A stretch of 64,000 nt of DNA from Hominimerdicola alba (GTDB lineage Bacteria > Bacillota > Clostridia > Oscillospirales > Ruminococcaceae), in contig NZ_FOKQ01000001.1 of the NCBI RefSeq assembly GCF_900112155.1, positions 186,001 to 250,000 of the forward strand, given 5' to 3'. Of this stretch, positions 41,073 through 47,181 are shown piece by piece; position 1 is the first letter of the stretch; each line of letters begins with the position of its first letter. Position numbers and translations under genes: made by a program. The notes under the pieces were generated by a model that saw only the letters and a list, made by a program, of their open reading frames with translations, had not been told where the DNA came from and did no database searches.

Positions 41073-41705
41073 TTATCTAGTTGGATTGCTATAAAGACCG
41101 AATAAAGCCTTCCACGCCGGTAGATAAAACTTTTCTAGCGTATGAGCGTAGTGCATGGCTTCCTCTTTCGTGAAATCATGTATTACAGCCTGAAGTATAG
41201 CTTCAACGCTTGCCGTAACCAGCAGATGAAACTCCTTTTCATCTATGTCATTGACAGCTATGCCGCTTTTCTTCAGCGCGTTCATATATCTTATGGTGAC
41301 TTCTTCCTCCTGCTTTGCTATGTCATGGGTGAAGTTTTCATATTTTGTACCCTGTGACCTGCAAACTATCAGCTTGAATTCGTCAAAATGGTCGTAGATG
41401 TAGCTCATAAATCTGACTGTCTCAGTCTGGTCTTCCCATATAGATTCCGCCGCCACCTTGCCGATCTCATCAAAATAATCGTCTTCAATCTCATGGAAGC
41501 ACTGCATAAGCCCTTCTATCGCAGGATCCACCAGCGAAGCGAACATTTCCTCTTTGCTTCCGAAATGCTTATAAAGCCCGCCAACCTGGATACCTGCCTC
41601 AGCTGCTATCCTTCGGAGTGAAGCATCTGTAAAGCCGTACTCCATAAACTCCTTTTTGGCAGCTTGAATGATCCTTTCGTGGCTCTGCGTTTTGTCTCTC
41701 GGCAT
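41073..41705 (-). CDS. TetR-family transcriptional regulator
   Basis: The 210-residue protein has an N-terminal TetR helix-turn-helix (SHERIIQAAKKEFMEYGFTDASLRRIAAEAGIQVGGLYKHFGSKEEM) and a divergent C-terminal ligand domain. The ATG at 41705 is selected because GGGAGGTG sits 8 bases upstream and because the HTH then starts near residue 10 as usual; an in-frame ATG at 41762 is upstream of the likely transcript start. It precedes the ABC/ECF cluster on the same strand and diverges from the ATC-hydrolase gene. A palindrome covering its -10 box suggests autoregulation. Confidence 0.88.
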   Translation of the reverse strand: MPRDKTQSHERIIQAAKKEFMEYGFTDASLRRIAAEAGIQVGGLYKHFGSKEEMFASLVDPAIEGLMQCFHEIEDDYFDEIGKVAAESIWEDQTETVRFMSYIYDHFDEFKLIVCRSQGTKYENFTHDIAKQEEEVTIRYMNALKKSGIAVNDIDEKEFHLLVTASVEAILQAVIHDFTKEEAMHYAHTLEKFYLPAWKALFGLYSNPTR

Positions 41706-41734
41706 GATCTCACCTCCCGAAATAGTAAATGAAA

Positions 41735-41763
41735 AGTGTACACCAACGTTATTAGTATACACT
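41735..41763 (-). promoter_or_regulatory. Candidate TetR operator over its own promoter
   Basis: The inverted repeat AGTGTA-N17-TACACT overlaps the -10 (TATACT, 41754-41759) of a promoter with -35 TTGACA at 41777-41782 on the minus strand. Wide spacing makes it a tentative operator. Confidence 0.45.
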
Positions 41764-41801
41764 GTTCTCTATCATTTGTCAAGTGTTTTTTATATTTTAG
41801 T

Positions 41802-41830
41802 TTGACATTTTAAAAAGAGTATGATATAAT
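41802..41830 (+). promoter_or_regulatory. Promoter of the ATC hydrolase-ZIP operon
   Basis: TTGACA (41802-41807) and TATAAT (41825-41830) with a 17-base spacer; the metal palindrome begins 9 bases after the -10, at the transcript start. Confidence 0.85.
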
Positions 41831-41838
41831 TACAATAT

Positions 41839-41856
41839 GGTTAGTTAACACTAATC
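41839..41856 (+). promoter_or_regulatory. Metal-regulon palindrome 2, before the ATC hydrolase gene
   Basis: GGTTAG-TTAACA-CTAATC placed over the predicted transcription start, a typical repressor position. Confidence 0.78.
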
Positions 41857-41878
41857 GTCTCGCGAAAGGAGAATTAAA

Positions 41879-42487
41879 ATGAAGTCTGCCGTACAGATAA
41901 TGTCAGCAAAAATAGAATTGCGCCACGAGATAGGCAAGATACTTTCCGAAGAGGAATGCCTGAAACTCTGGCGCAGAGCCGAATCAAGGCTCAATAAATA
42001 TCTTGAAAAATACGCTGACCTGCCAAAGGGTGTCCATTCGCACACTGACGAAAAAATATTCCCTGCCGCCGCGGTGTACATCACCTGCAAGGAGTTTATG
42101 ACCGACGAACAGGCATATTTGGTCATCGAAAATGCGGCTGTTACAATATGTGCAAAGGCAAGCAATGGTCTGAAAAAGGCAATGAAGATACCTTTCATGC
42201 CCGCACTTTTCGTAAGAATGTGGGATCCTATAACTAAAATGAAATTCGGCTCGTCTTGCGGTTTTAAGAACAGGTTCTACCCAAAAGAAAAGGGCGAATA
42301 CCGAATGGATATCCTGGAATGTCCTTACAAAAAATACTTCACGGAGCTTGGCTGTCCCGAAATCACAAAGATATTTTGCGACAATGACGAACGTGTTTAC
42401 GGCAGCCTGCCTGGGCTTGTTTTTGAGCGAAAAGGAACTCTCGGCAAAGATGCTGACAGGTGTGATTTTTACATAAGGAAGGTTTGA
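41879..42487 (+). CDS. L-2-amino-thiazoline-4-carboxylic acid hydrolase family protein
   Basis: The 202-residue protein resembles the ATC hydrolase family, which opens the thiazoline ring of L-ATC to give cysteine precursors in Pseudomonas; most Firmicutes members are uncharacterised. Recognisable stretches are the C-terminal SCGFKNRFYPKEKGEYRMDILECPYKKYFTELGCPEI and ICDND-like FCDNDERVYG, with paired cysteines. AAAGGAG lies about 9 bases before the ATG. It overlaps the ZIP transporter reading frame and stands behind a metal-regulon palindrome, so its expression is linked to metal status, perhaps for sulphur/Fe-S supply (inference). Confidence 0.72.
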   Translation: MKSAVQIMSAKIELRHEIGKILSEEECLKLWRRAESRLNKYLEKYADLPKGVHSHTDEKIFPAAAVYITCKEFMTDEQAYLVIENAAVTICAKASNGLKKAMKIPFMPALFVRMWDPITKMKFGSSCGFKNRFYPKEKGEYRMDILECPYKKYFTELGCPEITKIFCDNDERVYGSLPGLVFERKGTLGKDADRCDFYIRKV

Positions 42488-42495
42488 GTGATGCT

Positions 42496-43278
42496 ATGAC
42501 AAGGGAAATATTTCTCGGACTTGCGTTGCCCTTTGCGGGGACAGCTTTAGGCTCGGGCTGTGTGCTGTTTATGAAGAAAAGCCTTGGCAAAGGTGTACAG
42601 CGAACGCTGACTGGCTTTGCGGCAGGTGTTATGACCGCCGCTTCGATATGGAGCCTGATAATACCCGCGATGGAGCAGTCGGAAAGTATGGGAAAGCTGT
42701 CATTCCTGCCTGCTGTTATTGGGTTCTGGTGCGGAGTGCTTTTTCTGCTGCTTCTCGATACGGTCATACCGCATCTTCACATGAATGCCGAGAAAGCCGA
42801 GGGTATGCCGTCACGGCTCGCTCGCACAACTATGATGGTGCTAGCAGTGACACTTCACAATATCCCGGAAGGAATGGCTGTGGGCATCGTGTATGCTGGG
42901 CTTTTATCGGGGACAGCGGAGATAAATGCAGGTGGAGCCTTCGCACTTGCACTTGGTATTGCGATACAGAACTTTCCTGAGGGTGCCATAATATCCATGC
43001 CTCTTCACTCTGAGGGCAAAAGCAAGGGCAGAGCCTTTGCAGACGGCGTATTATCGGGAGCCGTAGAGCCGATAGGTGCTGTGCTTACCATATTGTTTGC
43101 GGGACTTATACTGCCCGCGATGCCCTATCTTCTGAGCTTTGCGGCGGGTGCGATGATATATGTGGTGGTGGAGGAGCTTATACCGGAAATGTCCGAGGGT
43201 GAGCATTCTAACATCGGTGTGCTGATGTTCTCTCTGGGATTTACCTTGATGATGGCACTTGATGTGGCACTGGGGTGA
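42496..43278 (+). CDS. ZIP-family divalent metal transporter
   Basis: The protein of about 260 residues has eight hydrophobic helices and the ZIP metal-site motifs HNIPEGMAVGIVY (helix 4) and QNFPEGAIISMP (helix 5), as in ZupT. ZIP proteins import Zn2+, Fe2+ or Mn2+. The start is uncertain: ATG at 42496 has AAGGAAGG 13 bases upstream, and TTG at 42484 overlaps the stop of the preceding gene. Co-transcription with the ATC hydrolase gene under a shared operator is likely. Confidence 0.9.
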   Translation: MTREIFLGLALPFAGTALGSGCVLFMKKSLGKGVQRTLTGFAAGVMTAASIWSLIIPAMEQSESMGKLSFLPAVIGFWCGVLFLLLLDTVIPHLHMNAEKAEGMPSRLARTTMMVLAVTLHNIPEGMAVGIVYAGLLSGTAEINAGGAFALALGIAIQNFPEGAIISMPLHSEGKSKGRAFADGVLSGAVEPIGAVLTILFAGLILPAMPYLLSFAAGAMIYVVVEELIPEMSEGEHSNIGVLMFSLGFTLMMALDVALG

Positions 43279-43336
43279 ACTATCCTGCGTGCATTAATGA
43301 TATTGTCGCGATAGTCCCATTAATCCCGAAAAGCTA

Positions 43337-43365
43337 TTGACAAATATCATCAAGTGTGATACACT
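43337..43365 (+). promoter_or_regulatory. Promoter of the nucleotidyltransferase gene
   Basis: TTGACA (43337-43342) and TACACT (43360-43365) with a 17-base spacer. Unlike its neighbours it has no GGTTAG palindrome. Confidence 0.7.
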
Positions 43366-43405
43366 ATTCACCTGTTCAAATATTTCATAAATTCAGGAGG
43401 GTATC

Positions 43406-44074
43406 ATGTTCATACTTGAAGATCATCTGGAAAAGCTGATAAGCGAGTGCAGGTGCACTTTTGGTGAAAGGCTGGTATATCTTGGCTTGCAGGGAAGCTT
43501 TCTCAGGGGTGAAGCCACCGAGCACAGCGATATCGATATAATGACGGTCATAGACGGGCTGTGTGCTGAGGATATGGATATCTACCGTGAGATACTCAAA
43601 AGGATCGGGGAATATGAAAAGTCCTGCGGGTTTATCTGCGGCAGAGAGGAACTTGCACGCTGGAATCCACTTGAAGTGATACAGCTGAGATACACTACCA
43701 AAGACCTTTACGGCACGCTGGCAGGGCTCTTGCCCGAAGCAGGAAGAGAAGACGAGGTCAACTATGTAAAGGTAAGTCTCGGAAACCTTTACCATGAGCT
43801 GTGCCACCGATATATACATACGGACAAGGAAAACAGTGCGGCGAAGCTGCCATTTACCATGAAAGGTTTTTTCTTTCTGATACAGAATCTGCATTATCTT
43901 GAAAGCGGAGAATTTCTGCTGACAAAGAAAGAACTGATAGAAAAGGTCAGTCCCGAAGACAGGTATATGCTTGAACTGAGCGGGAAGTACACACCGCAGG
44001 ACTTTGACAATGTGTTCCCGAAGGTACTGGAATGGTGCAGTCAGGCTTTCATCAGGGCTGAAAAGCAGGCGTAA
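43406..44074 (+). CDS. Nucleotidyltransferase-fold protein
   Basis: The 222-residue protein has the minimal nucleotidyltransferase motif GSFLRGEATEHSDIDIMTVID (G-S...D-x-D) in its first 50 residues, followed by a helical C-terminal half. Proteins of this size and layout include antibiotic adenylyltransferase-like and MNT-type toxins or antitoxins; no HEPN partner is seen next to it. AGGAGG lies 7 bases before the ATG. The substrate is unknown. Confidence 0.8.
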   Translation: MFILEDHLEKLISECRCTFGERLVYLGLQGSFLRGEATEHSDIDIMTVIDGLCAEDMDIYREILKRIGEYEKSCGFICGREELARWNPLEVIQLRYTTKDLYGTLAGLLPEAGREDEVNYVKVSLGNLYHELCHRYIHTDKENSAAKLPFTMKGFFFLIQNLHYLESGEFLLTKKELIEKVSPEDRYMLELSGKYTPQDFDNVFPKVLEWCSQAFIRAEKQA

Positions 44075-44114
44075 CAGAAGCTTTTAAATATGTGAAAAAA
44101 ACCCGTCAAAGCTA

Positions 44115-44143
44115 TTGACATACTCAACGATCTATGGTATAAT
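44115..44143 (+). promoter_or_regulatory. Promoter of the DUF2325 gene
   Basis: TTGACA (44115-44120) and TATAAT (44138-44143), 17-base spacer, followed by two metal palindromes. Confidence 0.87.
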
Positions 44144-44149
44144 AAATAT

Positions 44150-44167
44150 GGTTAGTAATAGCTAACC
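44150..44167 (+). promoter_or_regulatory. Metal-regulon palindrome 3 (perfect)
   Basis: GGTTAG-TAATAG-CTAACC, fully symmetrical half sites, covering the predicted transcription start. Confidence 0.82.
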
Positions 44168-44184
44168 ATATTTATTTCGACTGA

Positions 44185-44202
44185 GGTTAGTGTAAACTAA
44201 TC
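44185..44202 (+). promoter_or_regulatory. Metal-regulon palindrome 4
   Basis: GGTTAG-TGTAAA-CTAATC between site 3 and the ribosome site; centre-to-centre distance to site 3 is 35 bases. Confidence 0.78.
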
Positions 44203-44218
44203 ATAGAAAGGAACTAAA

Positions 44219-44500
44219 ATGAGCGTTGTTATAGTTGGCGGAAATGACCGCATGGCGACCAGATATCAGGATATCTGCAAGTATTACAAATGTAAGTCGA
44301 AGGTGTTCACACAGATGCCTGCGGATTTTGAGAACAAGATAGGTCAGCCCGACCTTGTTATCGTGTTCACGGGGACTTGTTCCCACAAGATGCTGGGAGG
44401 TGTCAAAAAGCATACCGAGAAATCGGGTACACCTGTAAGGCACTTGCATTCTTCAAGTGTCAGTGCGCTGAAAAATCTGCTGTCGGAATATCACAGCTGA
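44219..44500 (+). CDS. DUF2325 domain protein
   Basis: The 93-residue protein matches the DUF2325 pattern (VVIVGGNDRMATRYQDICKYYKCK, PDLVIVFTGTCSHKMLGGVKKH, GTPVRHLHSSSVSAL). It resembles a small Rossmann-like fold with conserved Cys/His that could hold metal or nucleotide; its biochemical role is not known. Two strong regulator palindromes precede it, making it probably one of the most tightly controlled genes of the metal regulon. It converges on the P-type ATPase gene. Confidence 0.82.
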   Translation: MSVVIVGGNDRMATRYQDICKYYKCKSKVFTQMPADFENKIGQPDLVIVFTGTCSHKMLGGVKKHTEKSGTPVRHLHSSSVSALKNLLSEYHS

Positions 44501-44512
44501 TACCAGAAAAAA

Positions 44513-44543
44513 AGACCGCTTTTCTTTTTCCGAAAAGCGGTCT
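44513..44543. terminator. Bidirectional terminator between DUF2325 and the P-type ATPase gene
   Basis: The 12-bp perfect stem (AGACCGCTTTTC / GAAAAGCGGTCT) has an A run on the left and T-rich sequence on the right and serves both converging genes. Confidence 0.85.
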
Positions 44544-44547
44544 TCTG

Positions 44548-46620
44548 CTATTTAAGATAATTCCTCATACTCGCCAGTGATATCGCAAGGGTAGATGAAT
44601 TGTGTAGAAGTGCAGATGTAGTCGGGGCAATTACCCCTGTCGCGCCCAGCACCATAAGCGAAAAATTGAACCCGATTATCGTGCGGTAATTGGAATTTAT
44701 ACGCTTCATCAAAGCTCCGGAAAGCTGCCGCAGGGTAACAAGGCAGGTGAGGTCATTTGCCGATATGGTGATATCTGCCACCTCTCGGGCTATAGCGGCA
44801 CCGCTGCTAATTGCTATGCCAGCATCGGCTTCGGATAGGGCGGGAGAATCGTTTACTCCGTCACCTATCATGATGACTTTTCTGCCCTCGTGTTTTTCGC
44901 GGCGGACATATTCAGCCTTGTCCTCGGGAAGAACTTCGGCGTAGTATTCATCAACACCCACTTTAGCCGCAACTGCCTTTGCGGTACGTTCACTGTCGCC
45001 CGTCATCATGACTATCTTGCTTATTCCAAGAGATTTCAGCTGTGAAAGAACTTCCTTTGCTTCTTCGCGTATGGGGTCTTCGATGCATATCACAGCCGCA
45101 AGCACTCTGCCTACCGCAAGGAACAGATGCGAATACTCATCGGGCAGACTGTCGAATTTTTCCTGCTCGTTTTCGGGTAGAGTACATCCCTCGTCCTCAA
45201 ACACAAAATGATAACTTCCCAGTACAACCTTTACACCGCTAACCGAGCTTGCAATGCCGTGTGCAACTACATACTCGACTTCGCTGTGGAGCTCCTCGTG
45301 GACAAGGTCTCTGTCGCTTGCAGCCTTTACTACAGCGTTTGCTATTGAGTGGGGGTAGTGTTCTTCCAGACAAGCCGCCAGTCTGAGTGCTTCGTCCTTA
45401 TCGTTTTCACCGAAAGTTATTATCTTAGCGACTTTCGGTTCTGAATGGGTGAGAGTTCCCGTCTTGTCGAAAATGATGGTATCAGCATCAGCCACGGCTT
45501 CAAGGAACTTGCCGCCCTTGATTGTCATGCCGTAAGTCTGACCCTCTCGCATTGCCGATATCACAGATATAGGCATAGCCAGTTTCAGCGCACAGGAGAA
45601 ATCCACCATGAGTATTGATATCGCTTTTGTGGCATTTCTCGTCAGCAGATATGTCAGCAGTGTGCCGCCAAGACAATAAGGCACCAGCTTATCCGCAAGA
45701 TGTGCCGCACGGCTCTCGACTTCGGATTTGAGTTTTTCGCTCTCCTCTATCATCTTGACTATGCGGTCATACTTTCCGCTGCCCGTGAGTTTATCCACTT
45801 GAATGACACAGCTGCCCTGCTCGACTACCGTGCCTGCATATGCATAGCTTCCTGCAGATTTGTGAACTGCAAGTGCCTCACCTGTCAGTGTCGCCTGATT
45901 GACCTCAGCTTCACCCGAGATGACCTTGCCGTCAAGCGGTATCATGCTGCCTGTGCGGACGATTATCTCATCGCCCTCGCTGATATCCTTGATAGGTACC
46001 AGCATTTCGCTTTCGCCTGTTTTCAGCCATACTTTTTCTACGCCAAGTGACATTGTTCTCGCCAGATCGTCAACTGACTTTTTGTGTGTCCAGTCCTCTA
46101 AAAGTTCGCCCAGACCCAGCATGAACATAACGCTTGAAGCTGTTTTGCTGTCGCGCCTTATGAGGGATACCGTTATGGCAACAGCATCCAGCAGGCTGAC
46201 TTCGATCTTACCCTTTGACAGAGAGATAAGCGCTTCTCGGACGTATTTCGCCGCCTTGATGACCGACAGCACCATTCTCAGCGGTGCGGGTATCAGCCGC
46301 CTGAAGATGTAACGCCTTGCCAGCATGAAGAACAGCTTGTCCTCAAACTCGCGGTCAAGCTCTCTGCCTGTATGCTCGGGTACGAGGACGGCGGTATTCT
46401 TGTCGGTGTAGCTGAAATCAGCTAACGCTTTTATTACCTGCGACCTGTCGGTGAAGATTATCACCGCATCGCCTGTGCGGTCATAGACCTTTACATCTGT
46501 GACATAGGGCTTTGCCCGCAGATAGTATTCCAGCATATCCGCCTGACGGAGAGTCATATGTGAACGCATGATATGTATACGCAGGCGGTTACGGGAACTG
46601 TGGAGTATCTGACATTTCAT
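44548..46620 (-). CDS. P1B-type metal-transporting ATPase with F-S-C in place of C-P-C (FezB-like candidate)
   Basis: The 690-residue P-type ATPase has the phosphorylation motif DKTGTLT (D385), actuator TGE (LTGEAL), HP-type motif (HYPHSIANAV) and hinge GDGVNDSPAL. The membrane metal motif, normally C-P-C/C-P-x-A-L, reads F-S-C-A-L-K (residues 341-346) before LAMPIS, so the proline is lost. The N-terminus has no C-x-x-C heavy-metal domain but an Arg-rich SSRNRLRIH stretch. These features fit the P1B-6 group, which I recall includes FezB of iron-storing ferrosomes. Substrate Fe2+ is inferred from linkage to feoB. It is the last gene of the feo operon, its start adjoining the stop of the small membrane protein gene. 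Confidence 0.82.
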   Translation of the reverse strand: MKCQILHSSRNRLRIHIMRSHMTLRQADMLEYYLRAKPYVTDVKVYDRTGDAVIIFTDRSQVIKALADFSYTDKNTAVLVPEHTGRELDREFEDKLFFMLARRYIFRRLIPAPLRMVLSVIKAAKYVREALISLSKGKIEVSLLDAVAITVSLIRRDSKTASSVMFMLGLGELLEDWTHKKSVDDLARTMSLGVEKVWLKTGESEMLVPIKDISEGDEIIVRTGSMIPLDGKVISGEAEVNQATLTGEALAVHKSAGSYAYAGTVVEQGSCVIQVDKLTGSGKYDRIVKMIEESEKLKSEVESRAAHLADKLVPYCLGGTLLTYLLTRNATKAISILMVDFSCALKLAMPISVISAMREGQTYGMTIKGGKFLEAVADADTIIFDKTGTLTHSEPKVAKIITFGENDKDEALRLAACLEEHYPHSIANAVVKAASDRDLVHEELHSEVEYVVAHGIASSVSGVKVVLGSYHFVFEDEGCTLPENEQEKFDSLPDEYSHLFLAVGRVLAAVICIEDPIREEAKEVLSQLKSLGISKIVMMTGDSERTAKAVAAKVGVDEYYAEVLPEDKAEYVRREKHEGRKVIMIGDGVNDSPALSEADAGIAISSGAAIAREVADITISANDLTCLVTLRQLSGALMKRINSNYRTIIGFNFSLMVLGATGVIAPTTSALLHNSSTLAISLASMRNYLK

Positions 46621-46919
46621 CAGTCTTTCTTCTCCTCGTCAGAAAATTTTTCATCAGCGGTGTCGGCGCAATCCTCGATGATATCGATAATATCCTCGTC
46701 GGCACGCTTCTCGTTGATATCCTTAGCGTCTGCAACGATATCGTCACAGCCCTCGCGGACTTTGGTAACGCCCTCCATTACACAGTCCTTGCCGCGGATA
46801 ACTGCCGCTGTTGTGTGAGAGTAAACTTTCTTGGCGGTCTTGCTTGTCAGCAGCTTGACACCCAGCGTGCTTGCTGCCATACCTCCAACGAATAATCCTG
46901 CTTTGACCCAAATTGACAT
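46620..46919 (-). CDS. Small glycine-rich membrane protein paired with the P1B ATPase (DUF6110/FezA-like candidate)
   Basis: The 99-residue protein has one N-terminal hydrophobic segment containing small residues (KAGLFVGGMAASTLGVKLL). A basic helix follows (TSKTAKKVYSHTTAAVIRGKDCVMEGVTKV), then an acidic C-terminus. I recall this pattern as DUF6110, regularly next to this kind of ATPase. It ends at the base where the ATPase gene begins, so the two are coupled. Single-helix glycine-zipper proteins help shape ferrosome membranes in Fez systems; equivalence here is an inference. Confidence 0.75.
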   Translation of the reverse strand: MSIWVKAGLFVGGMAASTLGVKLLTSKTAKKVYSHTTAAVIRGKDCVMEGVTKVREGCDDIVADAKDINEKRADEDIIDIIEDCADTADEKFSDEEKKD

Positions 46920-46992
46920 AGTGATACTTCCTTTCTATACAGAACTTAATATGATGAACGGGAGAGTTTCCTCCCCCGAACATACTTTAACA

Positions 46993-47169
46993 TTATTTCT
47001 TAGCAGTATGGCACTTGCCGTGCATAGCACAGTTCGCACAGCCGCAACCGCAGCCGCCTTTGCCCGACAATCTGTCTTTGATGACCGACCGCAGAGCCAG
47101 TGCGAGTATAACCACAACTATCGTGATGACGATGATATTTCCGATATTTTCACTGAGCCACACTTCCAT
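46993..47169 (-). CDS. FeoB-associated Cys-rich membrane protein
   Basis: A 58-residue protein read directly from the minus strand. Its N-terminal membrane helix is NIGNIIVITIVVVILALAL-like (MEVWLSENIGNIIVITIVVV at the start), and its C-terminus is cysteine-rich (GGCGCGCANCAMHGKCH). This is the FeoB_associated family, proposed to help FeoB as a metal chaperone or gate in place of FeoC. GGAGG lies 8 bases before the ATG at 47169. It lies 12 bases after feoB. Confidence 0.9.
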   Translation of the reverse strand: MEVWLSENIGNIIVITIVVVILALALRSVIKDRLSGKGGCGCGCANCAMHGKCHTAKK

Positions 47170-47181
47170 AAATATTCCTCC

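Noticed and set aside
43406-44074. MNT-HEPN toxin-antitoxin pair
   Set aside because: The nucleotidyltransferase protein is too long for typical MNT and no HEPN gene is adjacent.
46935-47117. 60-codon minus-strand frame over the FeoB-associated protein
   Set aside because: The neighbouring frame 46993-47169 has the ribosome site, membrane helix and Cys-rich end of the known family; this one is out of frame.
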